A DNA stretch of 35,481 nucleotides from Microbispora oryzae (lineage in GTDB: Bacteria; Actinomycetota; Actinomycetes; Streptosporangiales; Streptosporangiaceae), in the NCBI RefSeq assembly GCF_017896165.1, contig NZ_JAFCNB010000037.1, forward strand, positions 1-35,481. The letters are read 5' to 3'. The position numbers and the translations under genes are program-made. Below are positions 22,351 through 29,711 of this stretch, piece by piece (within the stretch, counting starts at the first letter, position 1; every line of letters begins with the position of its first letter). The notes under the pieces were generated by a model. That model had not been told where the DNA came from, did no database searches, and saw only the letters and a program-made list of their open reading frames with translations.

Positions 22351-24438
22351 TCAGTCCTGGCTCACGACGGTGACGCCGGGAGCGGTCTTCTTCGGCACCC
22401 GCACGGCCAGGTCGCCGCTGCCCTCGCCGTCCGTCCAGGGTCCGATCCACTCGTCCCCGTCCTCGAACAGCGTGCCCTTGATGATCACGCGCGCCCGGTA
22501 CCGGTACGCCGGCGGCCGTCCCGGCTGTCCCGTGTAGAGGGCGAACCGGCGTTCCTTGTAGTGCTCCCCGGTGTCGGCCATGGTGAAGGTGAACGTCACG
22601 ATCGGGCGCTCGCCGCCGTCGGGGCCCTCGCCCTTGGCCTGCACCTGCACCTCGACGATCTGGTTGCTCGTCGTCAGGTCCCGGTTGATCGAGATCGGGG
22701 CGAGCACGAGCGCGCCGGCGTTGTCGGCGCGCACGGCCACGTTCAGGCTGTCGGTGAGCGTGCCGAACGGGCCCGGGTCGAGGTTTACCTCGTTGGCCTC
22801 GACGATGATCCGGGAGAACCGGTCGTCGAGGGCGGACGACGCCTCGTCGAACTGGATGGTGCGCCGGACGAACACCTTGTCCGAGCGCCACCCCTCCGGC
22901 GCGCCGGCGACCTCCTCCGCCTTCTTCTGGGTCTGCCGGGCGAAGAAGAGCTCGCTGGTCGCGCCGCTGGCGTAGACGAGGGTCGGCGAGGAGGCGGGGG
23001 CGAGCGGGGTGGTCTCCCCGACGGGGGCGCCCTCGCCGTGCACGTCGGTCGTCGCGTCGACCTCCTGCGGGCGCGGCGGCGGCAGGAAGTCGTGGGCGGA
23101 CCACGCGATCTCACCGTTCACGCCGGGGTAGCCGATCTGGACGCTGGCGAACTTCACCGGGTCGCCGCTCACGCCGTGGTCCGGGTCGGGCCACTTGATG
23201 ACGGGCCGGCAGACCGTGGTGATCTTGCGTTCCCAGTTGTCCAGATACAGCGTCCGCAGGTAGCGGCTCTTGAGCTCCGGGTGGGCGGCCAGCAGGTCGG
23301 CCACGCCGTCCACGTTGCCGCCCATCGTGCTCGGCTGCGGGTACATCTCATCGACCTCGAAGGTGAAGGAGTTGGCGATCTCCACCCGGTCGTGGCGGAA
23401 GTTGAGGTTGAACCCCGCGCCGAAGCCCCAGCCGAAGAGGTTGAGCAGCCCGCCGGACTTGGGCGGGCCCGGGTCCTGGACCTCCGGCATCGGCTGGAAG
23501 ATCACTTGCTTCGCCTGGTCCAGCCACATCGCCACGAGCATGTCGATGTACTTGGTGACCATCTGCTCCTTGTTGTCCGCGCCGGGAATGGTGCGGTCCA
23601 TCTCCAGCTCGACCTTGATGTCGCCGTTCATCCGCAGCGTGTTCCAGGTGGCCTTGAGGTCGACGGAGCTCCACCACCAGCTGGCGTTGGCCTGGGCCGT
23701 GAAGTGGCTGAACACCCGCTCCCAGTTGGCGGTCATGTGCAGCCGCGTGATCGGCGCCCACAGCGGCAGCGTGAGGTCGGCCGTCACCGCGATGGGCACC
23801 TCGGTGCCCAGCAGCCCCTGCTCCACCTGCGCCGCCGCGAACGTGCCGAGGTTGACGATGAACGGGTGCTCGGCGGTGGGGATGAGGCTGCCGCTTCCGG
23901 CGCCCTGGGCGGTGACGAAGAACGGGTCGCCCGCGTTGCCGCCCTGCGTGCCGTCCTGGTCGGTGATCATCAGGCGCAGCGTGGAGCTCCTGATCGGGAT
24001 CGGCCGGATGTCGGCGATCGTGGACCGATCGGCCACGCCCGGCCTGACCTGCCAGAACCGGTCCCGGCTGCCCTGCTGCATCCGTTCCAGGATCTGCTTG
24101 TGCGCGGCCTGCAGGACGCCCTCGGGCGGCGCGCCGGTCATCGCGAAGTTGAGCACCCCACCTGAGGACTCCCGGGTCTGCCCGGGGGCTACGCCGAGGT
24201 TGGTCTGGCCGTCCTGCACGCCGAGGAAATGCAGGAAGTTGAGCCTGAGGTCGCCGTTCGGCTTGCGCGCCAGGCGCATCCGCTCCGGCAGCCAGTAGAA
24301 GACGGGGTTGGCCCCCTGGGCCTGGAGCTCGTCGTTGTGCTTGTCGGGGAGGAAGACGAGGGAGTATTCGACGCCGGCGTCGTTGAGGGTGACGGTCTCG
24401 AAGCCGCCGGCCATGATCGGTCCTGCTGGGTTCACCAT
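22351..24438 (-). CDS. Large protein of unknown function (695 aa), paired with the 753-aa protein
   Basis: A 695-aa protein without signal peptide or transmembrane segments and with no family I can name. It opens MVNPAGPIMAGGFETVTLND, then VEYSLVFLPDKHNDELQAQG, and has aromatic-rich middle segments (WERVFSHFTAQANASWWWSS, VDLKATWNTLRMNGDIKVEL, a helical KYIDMLVAMWLDQAKQVIF). A glycine/phenylalanine stretch (LLNLFGWGFGAGFNLNF) follows, and the C-terminal third is beta-rich (PAYRYRARVIIKGTLFEDGD). The Gly/Phe stretch is amphipathic rather than a clear membrane helix. A good GGAG ribosome site lies 4-8 bases before the ATG. It sits between the hemopexin-lysozyme gene (31-bp gap) and the 753-aa gene (5-bp gap) in one operon. 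Confidence 0.75.
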   Translation of the reverse strand: MVNPAGPIMAGGFETVTLNDAGVEYSLVFLPDKHNDELQAQGANPVFYWLPERMRLARKPNGDLRLNFLHFLGVQDGQTNLGVAPGQTRESSGGVLNFAMTGAPPEGVLQAAHKQILERMQQGSRDRFWQVRPGVADRSTIADIRPIPIRSSTLRLMITDQDGTQGGNAGDPFFVTAQGAGSGSLIPTAEHPFIVNLGTFAAAQVEQGLLGTEVPIAVTADLTLPLWAPITRLHMTANWERVFSHFTAQANASWWWSSVDLKATWNTLRMNGDIKVELEMDRTIPGADNKEQMVTKYIDMLVAMWLDQAKQVIFQPMPEVQDPGPPKSGGLLNLFGWGFGAGFNLNFRHDRVEIANSFTFEVDEMYPQPSTMGGNVDGVADLLAAHPELKSRYLRTLYLDNWERKITTVCRPVIKWPDPDHGVSGDPVKFASVQIGYPGVNGEIAWSAHDFLPPPRPQEVDATTDVHGEGAPVGETTPLAPASSPTLVYASGATSELFFARQTQKKAEEVAGAPEGWRSDKVFVRRTIQFDEASSALDDRFSRIIVEANEVNLDPGPFGTLTDSLNVAVRADNAGALVLAPISINRDLTTSNQIVEVQVQAKGEGPDGGERPIVTFTFTMADTGEHYKERRFALYTGQPGRPPAYRYRARVIIKGTLFEDGDEWIGPWTDGEGSGDLAVRVPKKTAPGVTVVSQD

Positions 24439-24469
24439 CGCTGGCTCCTGAACTGTGTGGGGAGGCCGC

Positions 24470-25735
24470 TCACAGGGCGGCGGGGTAGTAGATGAGGGAC
24501 CGGTCGAGGCCACGGCCGACCACGGCGGCCGCGTTGCGGAACAGCCGGAGGTTCGCCCGGTTCCGCGGGGCGAGTCCGGGGTTGCCGTCCTCCCGCAGAT
24601 GGGACTGGGCCGCCGCCTCCTCCCACCGGCCCGCGTTCGCGGCGGCGTTGAAGCCCGGCCAGCGGGTGGGGAAGAACGAGCCGGTCCAGGCGATGCTGTG
24701 CGCCCCGAGCCGGGCGTCGGCGGGCCAGTCCGCCCACCCGGGGAAGAAGGCCGACAGCCGGGCCTCGTTGACGTCGAACCGCTTGCGGACGAGCTCGTCG
24801 ATCGCGGCGTCGGGCAGCTCCAGGGTGTGGATGGCCTTCGCCGCCAGGTGCCCCTTCTTCGCGAGGTCGGGTGCGTCCTTGATGCGGTGCCACTCGGCCA
24901 CGATCTCCGCGCGGGTGGCGGGCGTCCCGGTGTCCTTGTGCACGAACGGCAGGGCGGCCGCCTCCTCGGGGGAGTCGACGAGGTTGCCGACGCCCGTGGT
25001 GACCAGGCCCTTGACGTCCTGGTACAGGTAGGGGAGCCGGCCCTCCAACGGGGCGCTGAACTCGGGGAAGAAGTCCCTGACCGAGCGCGCCGAGCCGGTC
25101 GGCCCGTCCGGTGCGACAGGCTCGGGCGGGTCCTCGGCCAGCGGCCCGATCGGCAGCCCCGGCCAGTCCGCGACGGGCCGGGGGAAGTCCTCGGCCACGG
25201 AGCCGTCGTCCGGGTCGAGCCTCGCGTACTCGTCCCCCGAGAAGATGTACGGGTTGCCGCTGGGCCACCACAGCGCGGTTTCGATCCGTGGGAACGCTCC
25301 AGGCCAGTCGTCGGCGACCGACTTGGCCTCCGGGTCGATCTGGCCGGTCGCGCCGTCGAACTCCTGATACTCCTCCCCGGAGAAGAAGTAGGCGTTGCCG
25401 CTGCCCCACAGGATCGCGGCGTCGATGCCGGACTCGAACAGCCCGGGCCACATCTCGGCGATCGGCCGCGGGCCGTCCAGCACGGTCCCGTTCTCGATGT
25501 CGTACGACAGGCACTCGTCGCCGCGGAAGAAGAAGACCGAGCCGTCGCTCCACGGCAGGGCGGCGTCGATGTCCGCCTCGAACAGGCCGGGCCACTGGTC
25601 GGCGATCGCCAGCGGGTAGCCCTCGTCGGCGCCGTCGGCCTCGACGTCGTAGCGAATGTAGCGCTCACCGGTGAAGAAGTACGCCTTCGCCCCGGACGGA
25701 GCGACGAACCCGCAGAGCTTGTCCACGGCCGTCAC
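24470..25735 (-). CDS. Hemopexin-repeat protein fused to a GH24 (T4-type) lysozyme-like domain
   Basis: A 421-aa two-part protein. Residues about 17-195 hold four hemopexin-type repeats, each with AYFFTGERYIRYDV-like strands followed by a WPGLF-type turn (for example SVFFFRGDECLSYDI, NAYFFSGEEYQEFDG, NPYIFSGDEYARLDP). Residues about 222-405 resemble a phage T4-type lysozyme. Glu231, Asp240 and Thr246 have exactly the E-x8-D-x5-T spacing of the GH24 catalytic triad (EGRLPYLYQDVKGLVTTGVG), followed by the helical RLSAFFPGWADWP and WTGSFFPTRWPGF. No signal peptide is present. The GTG start overlaps the stop of the 222-aa gene (GTGA). Predicted role: muramidase targeted by a hemopexin propeller, inside the CHAT-linked operon. 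Confidence 0.8.
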   Translation of the reverse strand: MTAVDKLCGFVAPSGAKAYFFTGERYIRYDVEADGADEGYPLAIADQWPGLFEADIDAALPWSDGSVFFFRGDECLSYDIENGTVLDGPRPIAEMWPGLFESGIDAAILWGSGNAYFFSGEEYQEFDGATGQIDPEAKSVADDWPGAFPRIETALWWPSGNPYIFSGDEYARLDPDDGSVAEDFPRPVADWPGLPIGPLAEDPPEPVAPDGPTGSARSVRDFFPEFSAPLEGRLPYLYQDVKGLVTTGVGNLVDSPEEAAALPFVHKDTGTPATRAEIVAEWHRIKDAPDLAKKGHLAAKAIHTLELPDAAIDELVRKRFDVNEARLSAFFPGWADWPADARLGAHSIAWTGSFFPTRWPGFNAAANAGRWEEAAAQSHLREDGNPGLAPRNRANLRLFRNAAAVVGRGLDRSLIYYPAAL

Positions 25736-26400
25736 CCCCCGGCCTGAGGCGCCGGCGCGCCCGGCACCGTGCCGACGTGAAGGAACCCGCGCGACTCGAC
25801 CAGCGTGCCGCCGGCCGCCTCGATCCGCGCGACCGTCCGGGGCCGCAGCCGCAGCTCGGCGAAGTCGCCCGTCGCGGCGACGAGGTACTCGACCCGGCCG
25901 GGGACGGCCTCGTCGTCGCGGGTCCAGATCACGCCGGACACCGCGCTGAGCCGGGACGGCACGGCGACCTCCTCCTCGAGCGCGGCCACCAGCTCCTTCT
26001 CGAAGGTCTCCTGGATCATCCGCAGGGGGAGGTGGACGGCCGCCATCACCAGCGAGTGGCCGTCCCGCGTCCGCAGCACGTCCAGCGCCGTCTCGTCGTC
26101 CGGCACCGCGCCCGCGACGAGCCGGAAGCGCGGCTCCTTGGTGTCGGCGCCGAGCCGGGCGATCCGGGGCCGCATGCCGAAGAACCCGGTGTCGCTCACC
26201 AGGATCGAGTTCACGACGCAGCGGTACGCCGGCGGGAACCCGTAACCGGCCTCGCGGTACAGGCTGCGCACGAACAGGGTGCCGGGCGGGTGCGGCAGGT
26301 CGCCCGCACCCGGCATGACGTCGCCGGTCATGGCCTCCTCGAAGGCGGAGTCCACGGTCGAGGGATACAGCCGGATATCGCAGAAGGTGAGGTTGCGCAT
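25732..26400 (-). CDS. Conserved-looking hypothetical protein, 222 aa
   Basis: A soluble 222-aa protein with no recognised family, signal peptide or membrane segment. It begins MRNLTFCDIRLYPSTVDSAF. It contains VRSLYREAGYGFPPAYRCVV, a middle helical stretch (LPLRMIQETFEKELVAALEE) and a C-terminal RLRPRTVARIEAAGGTLVES. Its start is 2 bp after the stop of the M15-like gene, and its stop overlaps the start of the hemopexin-lysozyme gene. It is therefore translationally tied to both and is a candidate chaperone, immunity or assembly factor for them. That role is inferred from context only. Confidence 0.75.
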   Translation of the reverse strand: MRNLTFCDIRLYPSTVDSAFEEAMTGDVMPGAGDLPHPPGTLFVRSLYREAGYGFPPAYRCVVNSILVSDTGFFGMRPRIARLGADTKEPRFRLVAGAVPDDETALDVLRTRDGHSLVMAAVHLPLRMIQETFEKELVAALEEEVAVPSRLSAVSGVIWTRDDEAVPGRVEYLVAATGDFAELRLRPRTVARIEAAGGTLVESRGFLHVGTVPGAPAPQAGG

Positions 26401-26402
26401 GC

Positions 26403-27179
26403 TCAGGCCGCCGTTCCGGTGACGCCGATCTGCAGGTGGAGGTGGTTCTTGTGGGCCTCGCGGCCGTGCGGCGTCCCGGGGGCGGTGGCCGGGTGGTCGG
26501 GGTGCATGATGAAGCTGCGCTCACCGATGGACGTGGGCGTGTCCAGCCCGTCGGGGCCGTCGGTGCGGTCCTGCCACTCCGAGGCGACGAACTCGTACAC
26601 GGCGCGCCAGAAGTCGCGCGTGAACGGGTCGGCGTCCTCGTCGTCGAGCCGGTAGGACGTGTCGGACCCGGTCCCGGGCGGCCAGTTCCCGCCGGGGGTC
26701 GCGGCGGTCGACACGGTCCCCCAGTCGTCGCTGACGGTGAGCGTCCACTCCTCGCCGTCCTCGGCGACCGCCTTGACGCCGACGAAGTCGACCGCGCGGC
26801 CCTGGCCGTGGCAGTCGGTGCGCGGGCGGCCCTGGTTGTCGACGCCGCCGCCGGAGATGCCGAGGTGGTAGAGCTCGACTGCGTTGTAGGTGTCCTTCAG
26901 CCACTGGCACAGCCGCACCAGGGCGAGCGCGTTGCGGGGGTCCAGCCGGTCGGGCGCCGCCGGGTGGCTGGGCTGTCCGAACGTCACCGTGCCCGACGCC
27001 AGGTAGCGGACGACGACTCCGGCGACGTTGCCGTCCTGGGACTGCTCGCCGTCCCAGCCGTCCAGGCTCACCCTGTCAGGGCTGCCCTCCCCCTCCAGCC
27101 GGATCACATCGCTCGACTGCAGGTCGAGCAGTTCGGCGTAGGCGTCTTCCTTGCTCATCGCGCGTGCGGGATCGCTCAC
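26403..27179 (-). CDS. M15-like (VanY/extensin-type) peptidoglycan peptidase homologue
   Basis: A 258-aa protein. The Zn site expected for the M15/Hedgehog fold is visible: His124-x-x-Gly-x-Ala-x-Asp131 (DCHGQGRAVDF) and a C-terminal His cluster (HKNHLHLQIG, His246 or His248 as third ligand). These are the hallmarks of D-Ala-D-Ala carboxypeptidases and related endopeptidases. No signal peptide is seen; the N-terminus is an acidic helical stretch. The GTG at 27179 is preferred because AAGGA lies 8 bases upstream, whereas the ATG at 27158 has no ribosome site. The downstream gene starts 2 bp after the stop. Its partner in the operon is a lysozyme-like fusion, which suggests combined attack on glycan and peptide bonds. 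Confidence 0.7.
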   Translation of the reverse strand: MSDPARAMSKEDAYAELLDLQSSDVIRLEGEGSPDRVSLDGWDGEQSQDGNVAGVVVRYLASGTVTFGQPSHPAAPDRLDPRNALALVRLCQWLKDTYNAVELYHLGISGGGVDNQGRPRTDCHGQGRAVDFVGVKAVAEDGEEWTLTVSDDWGTVSTAATPGGNWPPGTGSDTSYRLDDEDADPFTRDFWRAVYEFVASEWQDRTDGPDGLDTPTSIGERSFIMHPDHPATAPGTPHGREAHKNHLHLQIGVTGTAA

Positions 27180-27300
27180 GATCCTGGTCCTTCCGGTGCG
27201 GTACGTCACCGCTGACGCGGTGGTCTGTCGCACGTCGGATGGCGCTGGAGGACCGGTGATACAGCGAATCTGCGCGAATTTCCGGCGGACCCCGGTCGGT

Positions 27301-27801
27301 CTAGGGCCGGGCGTCGATCCAGCCGGTGATGACGGTGGCGCCGGCAGACGTGCGGATGTGCAGCCGGAAGCGCCGGGCCGGGACGGGCTCGATCACGAAC
27401 CAGCCGACCTCGTCGACCGTGACCTCCCGGACGGGGCCGTCGTCGTCCCGCACGAGGACCGCGCCGGACTGCGCGGGCACCAGCTGCCCGCGCACCGCGT
27501 CGGGATGGATCTCGGCCTCGATGGACAGCTCGCCGGCGGCGAAGCTCAGCACGCGCGGCCCCGAGCCGTCCGGTCGCGGCTCGTCGCGCAGGCCCGCCGG
27601 TTCCCGCGCCGAGAGCAGGGAGTCGAGCCGCAGCTCGGCCAGCTCGGCGTCGGCGGTCCGCCACGCGAAGGCCGCCTTCCCGGCACGCACGAAGGACTCG
27701 GGCACCCGGGCCTCGCGGACCGCGTGCCCCAGCTCCTCGAGCAGCCGGTCGTCGTCGTCCCACCAGCTCGGTACGTCCGTCACCCCGTCGCCCCTGTCCA
27801 C
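27301..27801 (-). CDS. 166-aa sigma-linked protein of the CHAT/subtilase module
   Basis: A soluble acidic 166-aa protein. The N-terminal helical half contains PSWWDDDDRLLEELGHAVRE and GKAAFAWRTADAELAELRLD; the C-terminal half is beta-rich (VLSFAAGELSIEAEI, RGQLVPAQSG, VGWFVIEPVPARRFRLHI) and ends GWIDARP. I recall proteins with this AFAWRT..DAELA pattern next to small ECF sigma genes in actinomycetes, where they may act as sigma regulators, but I cannot verify that here. No membrane segment is present, so a classical membrane anti-sigma factor is unlikely. The GTG is 9 bp past the sigma stop (an alternative GTG is at 27783), so it is in the sigma operon. A 121-bp gap with only a 6-bp hairpin (27207-27222) separates it from the M15-like gene. 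Confidence 0.8.
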   Translation of the reverse strand: MDRGDGVTDVPSWWDDDDRLLEELGHAVREARVPESFVRAGKAAFAWRTADAELAELRLDSLLSAREPAGLRDEPRPDGSGPRVLSFAAGELSIEAEIHPDAVRGQLVPAQSGAVLVRDDDGPVREVTVDEVGWFVIEPVPARRFRLHIRTSAGATVITGWIDARP

Positions 27802-27810
27802 GTCGACCGC

Positions 27811-28371
27811 CTAGGCCAGCTGGAGAGCGGCCAGCGCCCGGCTCCTGCGCAGCCTATCCAGGCAGCGCCCGCGGCTGGGGCCGATCGCCCCCACCGGGAC
27901 GCCGAGCGCGGCGCTGATCTCGGTGTAGGAGGCCGGCGGCTCGTCGAACAGCATGCTCAGCAGCTCGCGGCACCGGGCCGGCAGCTCGGCGAAGGCCGTG
28001 CGCAGGGCGTGCCGCCGCTCCGCCATCAGCATCTCGCCGTCCACGCCGTCCTCCTCCCCGCGGGCGCCCGGCTCGGGGTCGTCCACCGGAATCTGCCGCT
28101 TACGGGCGCGCAGCAGTTGCAGGCACTGCCGCTGGGTGGTGCGGACGAGCCAGCCGGGGAGGGCGGCCGGCTCGTGCAGCGTGTCGAGGCGCTCCACCAG
28201 CCGCAGCCAGACGCCGCCGGCGACGTCGTCCGCGTCGCTGCCGGTCACGCCGTACCGGCCGCACACCCCCCAGACCAGCGGCGCGTACCGCTCGACGATG
28301 GCGTCCCACGCCGCGGCGTCGCCCTCGCGCGCCCGGAGCACGAGGTCGACGACGACCGGATCGTCACGCAT
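27811..28371 (-). CDS. Small ECF-type RNA polymerase sigma factor
   Basis: A 186-aa sigma-70 family protein. Region 2 covers about residues 5-90: LVLRAREGDAAAWDAIVERY, APLVWGVCGRYGVTGSDADD, and the DNA-contact stretch PGWLVRTTQRQCLQLLRAR. Region 4 covers about 125-180 (FAELPARCRELLSMLFDEPP, ASYTEISAALGVPVGAIGPS, RGRCLDRLRRS). It lies 6 bp after the subtilase gene and 9 bp before the 166-aa gene, so all three are co-transcribed. It probably drives this operon and perhaps the divergent CHAT gene. GGAAC at 29671 in the divergent gap resembles an ECF -35 element, but a matching -10 is not convincing. Confidence 0.9.
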   Translation of the reverse strand: MRDDPVVVDLVLRAREGDAAAWDAIVERYAPLVWGVCGRYGVTGSDADDVAGGVWLRLVERLDTLHEPAALPGWLVRTTQRQCLQLLRARKRQIPVDDPEPGARGEEDGVDGEMLMAERRHALRTAFAELPARCRELLSMLFDEPPASYTEISAALGVPVGAIGPSRGRCLDRLRRSRALAALQLA

Positions 28372-28377
28372 GACCCG

Positions 28378-29634
28378 TCAGCCCTCGAGCGGGTACGGCC
28401 GGACCTCGGCGGCCTCGGCCAGGAGCTTGTCCAGCGCCTGCCGGGGCGTCACCGAGCCAGGGACCGTTCGGGCGGCGACCGCGCCGCTGACGAGGGCGGC
28501 CGAGAAGGAGGTGCCGCTCCACCGGGCGTGACCCTGGAAGGTCTCGCGGCGGCCGTCGATGTCGACCTCTCCCGTGAGGTACGAGCCCACGACCCCTTCC
28601 CCAGACGCCAGGCACGCCACCCACGGGAGGTCAGGGCTCCATCCGGGCATGATCGGGTGCCCGTCCACCGTGCCGTACGCGCCGACCGCGACGACGGGTG
28701 GGACGGCGGCCGGCCAGCAGGCCGAACGCCGGCTGCGTCCGGAGCTGAGGTGGGGGAGCGCGCCGTGGTTTCCCGCGGCGGCCACGACCAGCACCCGCGG
28801 GGCGAGCCGCTCGATCGCGCGGGAGATCACCAGCGGCGGCCCCCCGGACAGCGTGAAGCAGCCGAGGGAGAGGTTGAGAATGTCCGGCTCGAACGCGGCC
28901 GCCAGCCGCAGCATGGCCCGGGCCGTGTCCCAGGAGTCGGCCCGGCCCGTGCCGGGGTCGAGGACCCCCTCGACGGAGAGCTCCGCGGCCGGCGCCTCCC
29001 GCTGGATGAGGCTGCGCACGAACGCGGAGTGCCCCGAGCGGTACGGAAGCGGGTGCTCCGCCGTACCCGGTTCCGTGGAGGCGAGCGGGGTGTCGACGAC
29101 GCCGACCCGCACGCCGCGCCCGGCGTCCTCGTGTCCGGCGAGCGACTGCGGCACGTCGGCGGGGCCGGCGGGCTCCGGCTGCCCGCCGTCCATCGGCTTG
29201 TGACCCAGCACGTCGAACTCGCCCAGGGACATCGGCTTGTGCCCGAGGGCGGAGAACCCGCCGCTCACCAGGTGCATGGGCTTGTGGCCGCTCGCCAGGA
29301 CCGCGCCGTCCGGCAGTGACATGGGTTTGTGGCCGTCGCCGATGACCGCGTCCACGACCCGGTTCTTGCCGATCGTCGGCACCCAGCCGCCGCGGTCGGC
29401 GGCCGCCTTCTCCCGCAGCAGGGCGAGGAGCTCGCCGACCTCGACGGGATCGTCGTCGGCGTCCTTGAGGTCGCGCAGGCGGGCCAGTCCGAGGAGCTCG
29501 TCCCGGTCGTCGGGGGCGAGGGCGGCGTGCACGACGCCGAAGTCGTTCAGCATGCGCTCGACGACGTCCAGGTGCAGGAGGTCGACGATGAGTTGGTCCG
29601 GTTGGTGCGATGTGGTGCCCGCGTCGACTGGCAT
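28378..29634 (-). CDS. Intracellular subtilase (S8) with four GHKPM repeats before the catalytic domain
   Basis: A 418-aa S8 serine peptidase with no signal peptide. The catalytic Asp181 (VGVVDTPL), His202 (YRSGHSAF), oxyanion Asn289 (AAAGNHG) and nucleophile Ser376 (GTSFSA) are all present. Residues 1-95 are an acidic, helical N-terminal domain. Residues 101-148 are a linker with four copies of GHKPM (starting at 101, 116, 131 and 144), most with following Ser/His-Leu. The ATG at 29634 has GGAAAGGA upstream; a GTG 27 bp earlier is possible. It is the first gene of the operon, divergent from the CHAT gene. The repeat linker is unlike a normal S8 propeptide and may be a processing or recognition site. 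Confidence 0.9.
   Translation of the reverse strand: MPVDAGTTSHQPDQLIVDLLHLDVVERMLNDFGVVHAALAPDDRDELLGLARLRDLKDADDDPVEVGELLALLREKAAADRGGWVPTIGKNRVVDAVIGDGHKPMSLPDGAVLASGHKPMHLVSGGFSALGHKPMSLGEFDVLGHKPMDGGQPEPAGPADVPQSLAGHEDAGRGVRVGVVDTPLASTEPGTAEHPLPYRSGHSAFVRSLIQREAPAAELSVEGVLDPGTGRADSWDTARAMLRLAAAFEPDILNLSLGCFTLSGGPPLVISRAIERLAPRVLVVAAAGNHGALPHLSSGRSRRSACWPAAVPPVVAVGAYGTVDGHPIMPGWSPDLPWVACLASGEGVVGSYLTGEVDIDGRRETFQGHARWSGTSFSAALVSGAVAARTVPGSVTPRQALDKLLAEAAEVRPYPLEG
29191..29334 (-). repeat. Four tandem GHKPM peptide repeats within the subtilase gene
   Basis: Units of 15, 15 and 13 codons separate four GHKPM motifs. The codons differ between copies (for example AAG or AAA for Lys, and CCG or CCC for Pro). 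Most between-unit sequence has diverged while GHKPM is unchanged, so the motif itself appears to be under protein-level selection. Confidence 0.85.
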
Positions 29635-29711
29635 CTGGATAGTGTCCTTTCCCGGGGTCACGACTTATCCGGAACGCGAACTTCCTCAGACGGAGCCACG
29701 AGGGCCTGGCC

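Noticed and set aside
22561..24165. Long plus-strand open frame of 534 codons opposite the 695-aa gene
   Set aside because: Its composition is Gly/Val/Arg/His-rich without domains, as expected for an antisense shadow in high-GC DNA; the minus frame has a ribosome site and natural protein composition.
25250..25700. Repeated DNA segments considered as a CRISPR or tandem-repeat array
   Set aside because: The similarity comes from the four hemopexin repeats of the encoded protein; there are no identical repeats with spacers.
24455..25747. Plus-strand open frame of 430 codons opposite the hemopexin-lysozyme gene
   Set aside because: The opposite strand shows clear hemopexin repeats and a catalytic triad, so this frame is a shadow.
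27151..29319. Long plus-strand open frame of 722 codons opposite the M15-like, 166-aa, sigma and subtilase genes
   Set aside because: It spans several well-supported minus-strand genes and has no recognisable domain; it is a GC-driven shadow.
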